This document shows, one piece after another, positions 16,769 to 23,854 of a DNA stretch of 32,074 bases. Below the pieces are notes generated by a model. It ran no database searches and was not told where the DNA came from. It worked only from the letters and a program-made list of their open reading frames with translations. How positions within the stretch are numbered: the first letter of the stretch is position 1; every line of letters begins with the position of its first letter. Location of the stretch: assembly GCA_000432735.1 (NCBI GenBank), contig FR887799.1, forward strand, positions 1 to 32,074, given 5' to 3'. The position numbers and the translations under genes were made by a program. Source of the stretch: Bacteroides sp. CAG:443 (GTDB taxonomy: Bacteria; Bacteroidota; Bacteroidia; Bacteroidales; Bacteroidaceae).

Positions 16769-19700
16769 ATGAAAGAAAATATAAAGAAAGTATTATTGTT
16801 AGGTTCCGGAGCTTTGAAAATCGGTGAAGCCGGCGAGTTCGACTACTCAGGTTCGCAGGCACTCAAGGCGTTGAAGGAAGAAGGTATCGAAACCATTCTG
16901 ATCAATCCGAACATTGCTACCGTGCAGACTTCGGAAGGTGTAGCAGACAAAATCTACTTCTTGCCTGTCACTCCGTATTTCGTTGAAAAGGTAATCGACA
17001 AAGAACGTCCGGATGGTGTATTGCTCTCATTCGGTGGTCAGACTGCCTTGAACTGTGGTGTAGCTCTCTACAAGGCAGGAGTATTCGAAAAATACAATGC
17101 ACGCGTGCTGGGAACTCCGGTACAGGCTATCATGGATACCGAAGACCGTGAACTGTTCGTTCAGAAACTGGATGAAATCAATGTGAAAACCATCAAGAGC
17201 GAAGCAGTAGAAAACATCGAAGATGCTCGCCGTGCTGCCAAGGAACTGGGCTATCCGGTCATCATCCGTGCGGCATACGCACTGGGAGGTCTGGGATCAG
17301 GTTTCTGCGACAACGAAGAAGAACTGAATGTTCTGGCTGAAAAAGCATTCTCTTTCTCTCCGCAGGTTTTGGTAGAAAAGAGCTTGAAAGGCTGGAAGGA
17401 AGTAGAATACGAGGTTGTGCGCGACCGCTTCGACAACTGTATCACGGTATGTAACATGGAAAACTTCGACCCGCTGGGTATCCATACCGGTGAGTCTATC
17501 GTAATCGCTCCTTCTCAGACACTGACAAACAGCGAGTATCACAAACTGCGTGAACTGGCTATCCGTATCATCCGTCACATCGGTATCGTTGGAGAATGTA
17601 ACGTACAGTATGCATTCGACCCTGAATCGGAAGACTATCGTGTCATTGAAGTAAACGCTCGTCTGAGCCGTTCTTCAGCCTTGGCTTCTAAAGCTACCGG
17701 TTATCCGCTGGCTTTCGTTGCAGCTAAATTAGGTTTGGGTTACGGTTTGTTCGATTTGAAGAACTCGGTTACCAAAACAACATCTGCGTTCTTCGAACCA
17801 GCACTGGACTATGTAGTATGTAAGATTCCTCGCTGGGACTTGGGTAAATTCCACGGAGTTGACCGTGAACTGGGTTCAAGCATGAAGTCTGTAGGTGAAG
17901 TGATGGCGATCGGCCGTACTTTCGAAGAAGCTATCCAGAAAGGTCTTCGTATGATCGGTCAGGGAATGCACGGATTTGTAGAAAACAAAGAATTGCAGAT
18001 TGCCGATATTGATAAGGCTTTGCGTGAGCCGACCGACAAGCGTATTTTCGTTATCTCGAAGGCAATGCGTGCCGGATATACCGTTGATCAGATTCATGAA
18101 CTGACAAAGATAGACAAATGGTTCCTCGACAAGCTGATGAACATCATGCAGACTTCGAAGGAACTTCACGAATGGGGCAACAACCACAAACTGTTGTCAC
18201 AGCTTCCGAACGAATTGCTGTACAAGGCAAAACGTCAGGGATTCTCCGATTTCCAGGTAGCACGTGCCATCGGTTACGAAGGAGAAATGGAAGATGCCAT
18301 CATCGATGTACGTAACCACCGTAAGAGTGTAGGTATCGTGCCGGTCGTTAAGCAGATTGATACGCTGGCAGCCGAATATCCTGCACAGACAAACTATCTG
18401 TATCTGACTTACAGTGGTGTGGCAAACGATGTACATTATCTGGGCGACCACAAGAGTATTGTAGTATTGGGTTCGGGTGCTTACCGTATCGGATCGTCAG
18501 TAGAATTTGACTGGTGCGGCGTTCAGGCACTGAATACCATCCGCAAGGAAGGATACCGTTCGGTTATGATCAACTATAACCCGGAAACAGTTTCTACCGA
18601 CTACGATATGTGCGACCGTCTGTACTTCGACGAATTGACTTTCGAACGTGTGATGGATATCCTCGACTTGGAAAATCCGCACGGAGTCATCGTATCAACC
18701 GGTGGACAGATTCCAAACAACTTGGCACTCCGTCTGGATGCACAGCATATCAATATCTTGGGAACTTCTGCAAAGAGCATCGACAACGCAGAAGACCGCG
18801 ACAAGTTCTCGGCTATGCTCGACCGCATCGGCGTAGACCAGCCTGAATGGAGCGCACTGACTTCGATGGAAGATATCAACGCCTTCATCAAGAAAGTTGG
18901 ATTCCCGGTACTGGTTCGTCCGTCGTACGTACTTTCGGGAGCTGCCATGAACGTATGTTCTAACCAAGAAGAGCTGGAACGCTTCCTGCAACTGGCAGCT
19001 AATGTATCGAAGAAACATCCGGTTGTAGTAAGCCAGTTCATCGAACATGCCAAGGAAGTAGAAATGGATGCTGTAGCACAGAACGGTGAAATCGTGGTAT
19101 ACGCTATCAGCGAGCACATCGAGTTTGCCGGAGTACACTCAGGAGATGCTACCATTCAGTTCCCGCCGCAGAAACTGTATGTAGAAACTGTTCGCCGCAT
19201 CAAGCGTATTTCTCGCCAGATTGCCAAAGAACTGAACATTTCCGGTCCGTTCAACATCCAGTTCCTTGCCCGTGAAAACGACATCAAGGTAATCGAATGT
19301 AACCTGCGTGCCAGCCGTTCGTTCCCGTTCGTCAGCAAGGTACTGAAGATAAACTTCATTGAACTTGCAACGAAGGTGATGCTTGGCTTGCCGGTAGAAA
19401 AACCCGAAAAGAACCTGTTCGAACTCGATTACGTAGGAATCAAGGCAAGTCAGTTCTCATTCAACCGTCTGCAGAAAGCCGACCCTGTACTGGGAGTCGA
19501 CATGGCTTCTACTGGAGAAGTAGGATGTATCGGCGAAGACACTTCGTGCGCTGTGCTGAAATCAATGCTTTCTGTTGGCTATCGCATTCCGGAAAAGAAT
19601 ATCCTGTTGTCTACCGGTACACCGAAGCAGAAGGTAGAAATGCTGAAAGCTGCTCAGGAGCTGAAGGCAAAAGGCTATAACCTCTTTGCAACAGGCGGAA

Positions 19701-19996
19701 CCTCGAAGTTCCTGATCGAGAACGGCATCGAGAATACCCGCGTATACTGGCCGAGCGAAGAAGGACATCCGCAGGCACTGGAAATGCTCCACAAGAAAGA
19801 AATCGACATGGTAGTAAACATTCCGCGTGACCTTTCTGCCGGAGAACTGGACAATGGTTACAAGATTCGTCGTGCAGCCATCGACCTGAACATTCCTTTG
19901 ATTACCAATGCTCGTCTGGCAAGTGCTTTCATCCATGCATTCTGCACCATGAGCATCGACGATATAGCTATCAAGAGCTGGGACGAATATAAATAA
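16769..19996 (+). CDS. carB: Carbamoyl-phosphate synthase large subunit
   Basis: The 1075-residue synthetase subunit makes carbamoyl phosphate from bicarbonate, ammonia and two ATP. It has the expected duplicated architecture. The first ATP-grasp half (about 1-400) begins KKVLLLGSGALKIGEAGEFDYSGSQA, with GGLGSGFCDN and NVQYAFDPESEDYRVIEVNARLSRSS. After an oligomerisation domain comes the second half, beginning VVLGSGAYRIGSSVEFDWCGV, and its NIQFLARENDIKVIECNLRASRSFPF. The C-terminal MGS-like allosteric domain (about 940-1075) includes FATGGTSKFL. Length is the family norm. Confidence 0.97.
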   Translation: MKENIKKVLLLGSGALKIGEAGEFDYSGSQALKALKEEGIETILINPNIATVQTSEGVADKIYFLPVTPYFVEKVIDKERPDGVLLSFGGQTALNCGVALYKAGVFEKYNARVLGTPVQAIMDTEDRELFVQKLDEINVKTIKSEAVENIEDARRAAKELGYPVIIRAAYALGGLGSGFCDNEEELNVLAEKAFSFSPQVLVEKSLKGWKEVEYEVVRDRFDNCITVCNMENFDPLGIHTGESIVIAPSQTLTNSEYHKLRELAIRIIRHIGIVGECNVQYAFDPESEDYRVIEVNARLSRSSALASKATGYPLAFVAAKLGLGYGLFDLKNSVTKTTSAFFEPALDYVVCKIPRWDLGKFHGVDRELGSSMKSVGEVMAIGRTFEEAIQKGLRMIGQGMHGFVENKELQIADIDKALREPTDKRIFVISKAMRAGYTVDQIHELTKIDKWFLDKLMNIMQTSKELHEWGNNHKLLSQLPNELLYKAKRQGFSDFQVARAIGYEGEMEDAIIDVRNHRKSVGIVPVVKQIDTLAAEYPAQTNYLYLTYSGVANDVHYLGDHKSIVVLGSGAYRIGSSVEFDWCGVQALNTIRKEGYRSVMINYNPETVSTDYDMCDRLYFDELTFERVMDILDLENPHGVIVSTGGQIPNNLALRLDAQHINILGTSAKSIDNAEDRDKFSAMLDRIGVDQPEWSALTSMEDINAFIKKVGFPVLVRPSYVLSGAAMNVCSNQEELERFLQLAANVSKKHPVVVSQFIEHAKEVEMDAVAQNGEIVVYAISEHIEFAGVHSGDATIQFPPQKLYVETVRRIKRISRQIAKELNISGPFNIQFLARENDIKVIECNLRASRSFPFVSKVLKINFIELATKVMLGLPVEKPEKNLFELDYVGIKASQFSFNRLQKADPVLGVDMASTGEVGCIGEDTSCAVLKSMLSVGYRIPEKNILLSTGTPKQKVEMLKAAQELKAKGYNLFATGGTSKFLIENGIENTRVYWPSEEGHPQALEMLHKKEIDMVVNIPRDLSAGELDNGYKIRRAAIDLNIPLITNARLASAFIHAFCTMSIDDIAIKSWDEYK

Positions 19997-20026
19997 TCCC
20001 CTCGTTCGATAGAATAAATATTACTT

Positions 20027-20070
20027 AAGCGCCACTTCGGGAAAGGCAAATTTCCGGGGTGGCGCTTTTT
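20027..20070 (+). terminator. Terminator of the carAB operon
   Basis: AAGCGCCAC (20027-20035) pairs with GTGGCGCTT (20059-20067), followed by TTT. The interior can pair further (GGAAA with TTTCC). A weaker second hairpin (AAGGCTG 20078-20084, CAGCCTT 20103-20109) follows. Confidence 0.9.
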
Positions 20071-20105
20071 CGTTTAGAAGGCTGTTTTCCGGCATCGGGA
20101 TTCAG

Positions 20106-20267
20106 CCTTTTGCTGTTTCTTCATTTATATCTTTGCGGCGTTACGGAATTGAAACTATTTCCGAGTTCTCCCTTTTGCGCTTTCTTTACTTCTTTTTGTG
20201 AACAGCCTTATTATGTTATACATTATCTGCAACTGGGCTTTTACTGTTTCTTTACTTATTTTTGTGA
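20106..20267 (+). repeat. Three degenerate tandem copies upstream of the sigma-factor gene
   Basis: Segments starting near 20106, 20171 and 20238 share the pattern CTTTTRC-N2-TTTCTTYA followed by a T-rich box ending TTTG. The last two are nearly identical over TTTACTTNTTTTTGTGA (ending 20201 and 20267). The period is about 65-66 bases. Two copies contain -7-like boxes (TATCTTTG at 20128-20135, TATTTTTG at 20257-20264). They may be repeated promoter or operator units of the sigma-factor gene. No gene is seen in 20071-20336. Confidence 0.5.
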
Positions 20268-20336
20268 CGTGCGTGTAAGTATTTCTTCGGAAGTGCGACT
20301 AACGAGGGTAAAGAAACATGTAGAACAATATGCTGT

Positions 20337-20828
20337 ATGAATAAAACACTGCAACAAGAAAAAGACTTTCTCCTGCTGATAGAGTCGCACAAGCGAGTCA
20401 TCTACAAGGTCTGTTACATGTATGCAACCGACAAGGAACAATTGGACGACTTGTATCAGGAGATAGTAATGAACCTCTGGCGCGCTTATCCTTCGTTTCG
20501 CGGCGAAAGTTCCTCTGCCACATGGATATACCGTATCAGCCTGAATACGTGTATTTCCTATCGCCGGAAGTCGAAACATCAGATTCAGGCAGTCACCCTT
20601 CCGGTAGATTTCGAGGCATTCGATGAAGAGGACGGCAAGACGTCGCAGCTGCGCGAGCTGTATCGGCTGATACACGCACTCAGTCCGCTGGAACGGGCAC
20701 TCATCCTGCTTTGGCTGGAGGAAAGAAGCTACGACGAAATAGCCCGGATAATGGGTATTTCGAAGAACAATGTCGGTGTCCGTCTGAACCGCATCCGTGA
20801 GAAACTGAAAAACATGTCGAACCAATAA
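20337..20828 (+). CDS. ECF-type RNA polymerase sigma factor (sigma-70 family)
   Basis: A 163-residue sigma factor with regions 2 and 4 only, as in the extracytoplasmic-function group. Region 2 (about 15-90) includes DQLDDLYQEIV-like sequence (EQLDDLYQEIVMNLWRAYP) and the DNA-melting segment FRGESSSATWIYRISLNTC. Region 4 (about 105-160) carries the helix-turn-helix LEERSYDEIARIMGISKNNVGVRLNRIREKLK. It is followed after 10 bases by a small membrane-protein gene that probably serves as its partner. What signal or regulon it controls cannot be seen. Confidence 0.9.
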   Translation: MNKTLQQEKDFLLLIESHKRVIYKVCYMYATDKEQLDDLYQEIVMNLWRAYPSFRGESSSATWIYRISLNTCISYRRKSKHQIQAVTLPVDFEAFDEEDGKTSQLRELYRLIHALSPLERALILLWLEERSYDEIARIMGISKNNVGVRLNRIREKLKNMSNQ

Positions 20829-20838
20829 ATCTCAGCTT

Positions 20839-21414
20839 ATGGAACTTGAAGAACTGAAAAATCAATGGAACTTGCTCAGTGAGCAGTTGAAGAAGAACGA
20901 AATAGTCAATCATGCAGTCATAAAACGAATGATAGAGAAGCGTACTCTGAGTGCCCGCGACCGTCTGATAGGAGCAAACGTGATAGCCGTTTTCCTTCTT
21001 GCAGGCATGCTAATCCTGTTTCCGCTTGCTGCAACACGAGTAATCATCCGGCAGGAACTTCTCTGGATATTTTACATTGTATTTCCACTCCTGATTTTGT
21101 ATTCGTTCTGGAACATACACGTTTTGTATAAGTTCAATCTGGCCACCCGGACCCTCCTTGAGCTTCATCGCTGGATTCTTTCCTATAAACGCAGGCTCCG
21201 GATAGAAATCTGGTGTACTCCTTTCCTTGTAATAGGGCTTTTTAGTTCTGTCTTTCTGATTCATCACCATTACCGCAGTACACTTATGGTAGCGTTCGAT
21301 ATCCTGATGCTTGCGGTAAGTGTCGTGGCCGGTTATATATGTTACCGCTACGTAGACAAGCGTTCGGTAGACGAGATAGAGCAGGGAATGAAAGACTTGC
21401 AAGACTTGGAATAG
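20839..21414 (+). CDS. Four-helix membrane protein, probable partner or anti-sigma of the ECF factor
   Basis: A 191-residue protein with no family I recognise. A charged N-terminal cytoplasmic segment (about 1-45, MELEELKNQWNLLSEQLKKN, EKRTLSARDRL) precedes four hydrophobic segments at about 47-67, 73-92, 122-140 and 145-165. A charged tail follows (YVDKRSVDEIEQGMKDLQDLE). It lies 10 bases after the sigma-factor gene and before a strong terminator, so the two form an operon. Similar small membrane proteins sit behind many Bacteroidales ECF genes. An anti-sigma role is inferred from position only, since no zinc-binding HxxxCxxC motif is present. Confidence 0.6.
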   Translation: MELEELKNQWNLLSEQLKKNEIVNHAVIKRMIEKRTLSARDRLIGANVIAVFLLAGMLILFPLAATRVIIRQELLWIFYIVFPLLILYSFWNIHVLYKFNLATRTLLELHRWILSYKRRLRIEIWCTPFLVIGLFSSVFLIHHHYRSTLMVAFDILMLAVSVVAGYICYRYVDKRSVDEIEQGMKDLQDLE

Positions 21415-21425
21415 TTTGGCGGGTA

Positions 21426-21492
21426 GGACAGCAGAAGCGTGGGACGTTCGACTGGATACATCAGCATGAGTCCGATGCTTCTGCTGGTCTTT
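21426..21492 (+). terminator. Long hairpin terminator after the sigma-factor operon
   Basis: CAGCAGAAGC (21429-21438) pairs with GCTTCTGCTG (21477-21486). The pairing continues inward with GTGGGAC against GTCCGAT (one mismatch, one wobble), for about 17 bp in total, and a T run follows at 21490-21493. Confidence 0.75.
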
Positions 21493-21522
21493 TATGGAGA
21501 ACAAGATGAAGTTTTGCTGAAA

Positions 21523-21577
21523 GTTTGTACAAACTTTTTGGGAATTTGTACAAAAAAACAAAATGATTTGTACAAAT
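21523..21577. repeat. Second array of three TTTGTACAAA palindromes
   Basis: Palindromes centred on TGTACA lie at 21526-21531, 21547-21552 and 21569-21574, the first extending to GTTTGTACAAAC. Centre spacings are 21 and 22 bp, the same phasing as the array at 7232-7285. It lies about 240 bp upstream of the cas operon promoter and just past the sigma-operon terminator. Confidence 0.75.
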
Positions 21578-21689
21578 CTAGTTTGATGGGTGCAGAAGAA
21601 TTGGGAAGGAGATAAGGGAAAATTAATAGAATTTGTTCGGCTAGTTATATATAAGATCGGTTTTAAGACTTGTAGATTAATAGAAAAGG

Positions 21690-21735
21690 AATAGAAAGTC
21701 AGCTATTGGGAAAATGAGACTTTCTATTTCTTTTC
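21690..21735 (+). terminator. Hairpin terminator upstream of the cas operon
   Basis: AATAGAAAGTC (21690-21700) pairs with GACTTTCTATT (21718-21728), an 11-bp stem and 17-base loop, followed by TCTTTTCATTT. It insulates the cas operon from upstream transcription. Confidence 0.65.
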
Positions 21736-21815
21736 ATTTATATACTATTTACTTCTAGTAATAAGAAAATCAGAATAAAATAATGATTTTGGTTTACTAT
21801 ATTTGAAAAACTTTA

Positions 21816-21823
21816 TATATTTG
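21816..21823 (+). promoter_or_regulatory. -7 element of the cas operon promoter
   Basis: TATATTTG followed by TAAA, 33 bases before the regulator's ATG. TTTA at 21793-21796 is a plausible -33 at 19 bases. An identical TATATTTG at 21798-21805 is an alternative. Confidence 0.55.
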
Positions 21824-21856
21824 TAAACCTGATATTGTTGAACAAAAAAGATTGTT

Positions 21857-22900
21857 ATGATATTACCTGATTCATTGAAAAACATCCGGAAAATGCGTGG
21901 TATGACTTTAGATGAGGTTTGTGCTGCTATTAATCAGATGGTTTCCAAACAAGCATTGTCAAAATACGAAAGAGGGTTGATGCAGCCATCTGCTAAAGTG
22001 TTGGATGCGTTGTTGGGCGTTTATGGAATATCTTTAGAATATTTGCAGAAAGAACAGCTTGTAGTAGTAGACAGATGGAATTTTCGTAGAGGAGAAATAC
22101 TTTCTGCAAAGGAAGAAGATAAGATGAAAGAAGAAATCAGTTCGGCTTTGCGACAATATCTTTATTTAGAGAATCAATTAGGTATATCAAAAGAATTTGT
22201 AACTCCTTTTTCTCGTAAACGTTTTCAGGCTATATCGGAAATGGAAATAGCTGCTGAGGCCTTACGTATAAAATGGAAGTTGGGAGATGATTCTTTGCCT
22301 TCTGTCTGTAGAATAATGGAAAATGCAGGCATCAGGGTCTTGGAATTGAATTTAGATACAAGGATAGATGGAGTTAGTGGATGGGTAGATAAAAATGTCC
22401 CTTTCGTTATTTTGAACAGACAGACTTTGCGTGTCGAAAGAAAAAGATTTACAGCCTTGCATGAGTTGGGGCATTTGTTATTCGATTTTATAGAGTCACT
22501 CGATGTCCGGACCAAAGAAAAATGTTGTCATAAATTTGCATCGGCACTGCTTTTTCCCGCTCATATCGCTTATTCTCATATCGGGAAAAAACGTTCAGCC
22601 TTAGCATTGGAAGAATTGGTTGAGCTGAAGAATTCGTATGGCATATCCGTTGCAGCATTGGTGCATCGCTTAAAAGATTTGGATATAATCACAGATGTGT
22701 ATTACAACCATATTTTTGATGATTGGATAAAACAAAATCCTACGGAAGAAGGATGGGGTGGCTATCCATTGATGGACCATGAAGAAAAATATCAGAGAAT
22801 GGTTCATAGGGCGTTGGCCGAAAGAATTGTTACATTGGAGCATTTACTTGCATATGGCAATCATTCCAATGAATACGTAAAGGAAATTCATATTTTATAA
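21857..22900 (+). CDS. XRE-family regulator fused to an ImmA/IrrE-type metallopeptidase domain
   Basis: A 347-residue two-domain protein. Residues about 6-62 form an XRE/Cro helix-turn-helix (LKNIRKMRGMTLDEVCAAIN then VSKQALSKYERG). Residues about 125-270 form an ImmA/IrrE (DUF955) domain with the zinc-protease motif HELGH at 202-206 inside FTALHELGHLLFDF. Relatives cleave or act on phage-type or stress repressors. This gene ends 7 bases before cas6 and follows the operon promoter, so it is the first gene of the CRISPR-Cas operon. I infer that it senses a signal and controls cas expression. A captured toxin-antitoxin or phage regulator is the alternative. Confidence 0.85.
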   Translation: MILPDSLKNIRKMRGMTLDEVCAAINQMVSKQALSKYERGLMQPSAKVLDALLGVYGISLEYLQKEQLVVVDRWNFRRGEILSAKEEDKMKEEISSALRQYLYLENQLGISKEFVTPFSRKRFQAISEMEIAAEALRIKWKLGDDSLPSVCRIMENAGIRVLELNLDTRIDGVSGWVDKNVPFVILNRQTLRVERKRFTALHELGHLLFDFIESLDVRTKEKCCHKFASALLFPAHIAYSHIGKKRSALALEELVELKNSYGISVAALVHRLKDLDIITDVYYNHIFDDWIKQNPTEEGWGGYPLMDHEEKYQRMVHRALAERIVTLEHLLAYGNHSNEYVKEIHIL

Positions 22901-22907
22901 AACAATT

Positions 22908-23690
22908 ATGAGATTTAAATTAACATTAGAAGTCAATAAGAAAGCGTTTGGCAACCGATTGCCCATCAATTATCAATATGAACAGTCGGCTGTAATATAT
23001 AGAATTTTGGCATGTGCAGATAAAGATTATGCAACTTGGCTGCATGAAAACGGTTATCAAATGGAAAATGGAAAAACGTTTAAGTTTTTTTCTTATTCCC
23101 GTTTGGATATAGAAAAATACAAAATATTGAAAGAAGAGGGGCGTATACTGATTTTTTCGGACACGGTAGAATGGCAGATTAGTTTTTTACCCGAAAAAAG
23201 TACGCAGCGTTTCATTCAAGGATTGTTTATGAACCAAGTATTTGAAATTGGTGACCGGAAGTCGACTGTACAGTTTATCGTACGCAATGTGGAGGTGGTG
23301 TCTTCTCCTGAATTTACGGAAGAGATGACTTTTCGGACGTTATCGCCAATGTGTTTGAAACTTCGCCATGAAGGCAGGAAGGTAGATTATTTATCTCCAA
23401 CAGATTCTGCTGCTTCTTACATTCTCTTTAAAGGACTTATAGAAAAATATTCTTTGTTCTATGGAACTGAATGTCCTTTTCGTGTGGAAGATTGTCGCCT
23501 AGAAGTTTTAAATTCTCCCAAATCTGTATTAATAAAGATAAAGGCTGATACCCCACAAGAAACCAGTGTACGAGGTTTTATGTGCAGAATGAAGATTGCT
23601 GCCCCTTCAGGGTTAATGAAGTTGATGTATGAAGCTGGTGCTGGAAGTCTTTCCTCAATGGGGTTTGGATTTTTGAAAGCCGAAAAATAA
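22908..23690 (+). CDS. cas6: CRISPR endoribonuclease Cas6
   Basis: A 260-residue RAMP protein that cuts the pre-crRNA at the repeat and leaves the 8-nt 5' handle. The N-terminal ferredoxin-like domain (MRFKLTLEVNKKAFGNRLPINYQYEQSAV-type start) and a second RAMP domain are visible. The C-terminal glycine-rich loop typical of Cas6 is GAGSLSSMGFGFL at about 244-256. The start agrees with family N-termini. It sits directly after the regulator. The stop codon lies inside a hairpin that works as a terminator for the opposite-strand RNA described below. Confidence 0.9.
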   Translation: MRFKLTLEVNKKAFGNRLPINYQYEQSAVIYRILACADKDYATWLHENGYQMENGKTFKFFSYSRLDIEKYKILKEEGRILIFSDTVEWQISFLPEKSTQRFIQGLFMNQVFEIGDRKSTVQFIVRNVEVVSSPEFTEEMTFRTLSPMCLKLRHEGRKVDYLSPTDSAASYILFKGLIEKYSLFYGTECPFRVEDCRLEVLNSPKSVLIKIKADTPQETSVRGFMCRMKIAAPSGLMKLMYEAGAGSLSSMGFGFLKAEK

Positions 23691-23715
23691 CTCCCCAACT
23701 GGTTTGTTGGGGAGT
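23682..23715 (-). terminator. Terminator of the minus-strand guide RNA gene
   Basis: On the minus strand ACTCCCCAAC (23715-23706), loop AAACCA and GTTGGGGAGT (23699-23690) form a 10-bp GC-containing stem, followed by TATTTTTCG, a proper U-rich tail. On the plus strand no T run follows, so this terminator acts on leftward transcription, towards the end of cas6. Confidence 0.75.
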
Positions 23716-23717
23716 AT

Positions 23718-23730
23718 GGTACGATTGTAA
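23718..23730 (-). repeat. Degenerate CRISPR repeat, 5'-half copy
   Basis: The minus strand reads TTACAATCGTACC, against TTTTAATCGTACC in the array repeat (11 of 13 match, with AATCGTACC exact). It lies on the 3' side of the guide, where a second repeat would stand. Confidence 0.7.
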
Positions 23731-23754
23731 TATTTGATAAACCAAACATACTAA

Positions 23755-23765
23755 ATTTCAATTCC
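23755..23765 (-). repeat. Degenerate CRISPR repeat, 3'-end copy (crRNA handle)
   Basis: The minus strand reads GGAATTGAAAT, identical to the final 11 bases of the array repeat, including the 8-base ATTGAAAT expected as the crRNA 5' handle after Cas6 cleavage. Upstream bases do not match the repeat. Confidence 0.75.
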
Positions 23766-23773
23766 TCGGAATG

Positions 23774-23781
23774 CAAAAATA
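23774..23781 (-). promoter_or_regulatory. -7 element of the guide RNA gene
   Basis: The minus strand reads TATTTTTG followed by C, matching TAnnTTTG. It predicts a start near 23767, at the edge of the handle. No TTTG -33 is seen at the usual distance. Confidence 0.5.
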
Positions 23782-23814
23782 AAATATTTAAAATAAGTTT
23801 TTGAGTTATTCTTC

Positions 23815-23843
23815 TTTGTTTTTGAAAAAATAACTTATATTTG
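23815..23843 (+). promoter_or_regulatory. Internal promoter for the mini-ORF and cas8-cas2
   Basis: TATATTTG at 23836-23843 with TTTG at 23815-23818 (17-base spacer, slightly short). Transcription should begin near 23850. No terminator is seen between here and cas8, so it probably drives the interference and adaptation genes. Confidence 0.65.
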
Positions 23844-23854
23844 TAAGCGTCATT

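Larger units (their letters stand above)
21415..21856. other. Intergenic region between sigma-factor operon and cas operon
   Basis: A 442-base gap. It holds the sigma-operon terminator, a triple TTTGTACAAA array, a second hairpin terminator and the promoter of the CRISPR-associated operon, each listed separately. The stretch 21580-21690 is AT-rich with no ORF or RNA that I can support, although the second terminator implies that something is transcribed through it. Confidence 0.6.
23690..23767 (-). ncRNA. CreA/CreR-like guide RNA made of CRISPR repeat fragments
   Basis: In minus-strand order: a -7 box at 23781-23774; then GGAATTGAAAT (23765-23755), identical to the last 11 bases of the CRISPR repeat in this locus and thus containing the crRNA handle; a 23-24-base guide beginning TTAGTATGTTTGG (from 23754); then AATCGTACC (23726-23718 within TTACAATCGTACC), identical to 9 bases of the repeat's 5' half; then an intrinsic terminator. 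This is the layout of degenerate-repeat, guide, degenerate-repeat RNAs (CreA, CreR) reported in type I loci, and it lies in the cas6-cas8 gap as in the haloarchaeal example. The expected start near 23767 would give a transcript of about 80 bases whose 5' end is nearly the handle itself. Expression is inferred. Confidence 0.72.

Noticed and set aside
20145..20154. GGAATTGAAA, identical to ten bases near the end of the CRISPR repeat
   Set aside because: The next base differs from the repeat, no AATCGTACC-like fragment follows at spacer distance, and it falls in the sigma-gene upstream repeats. A chance match seems likely.
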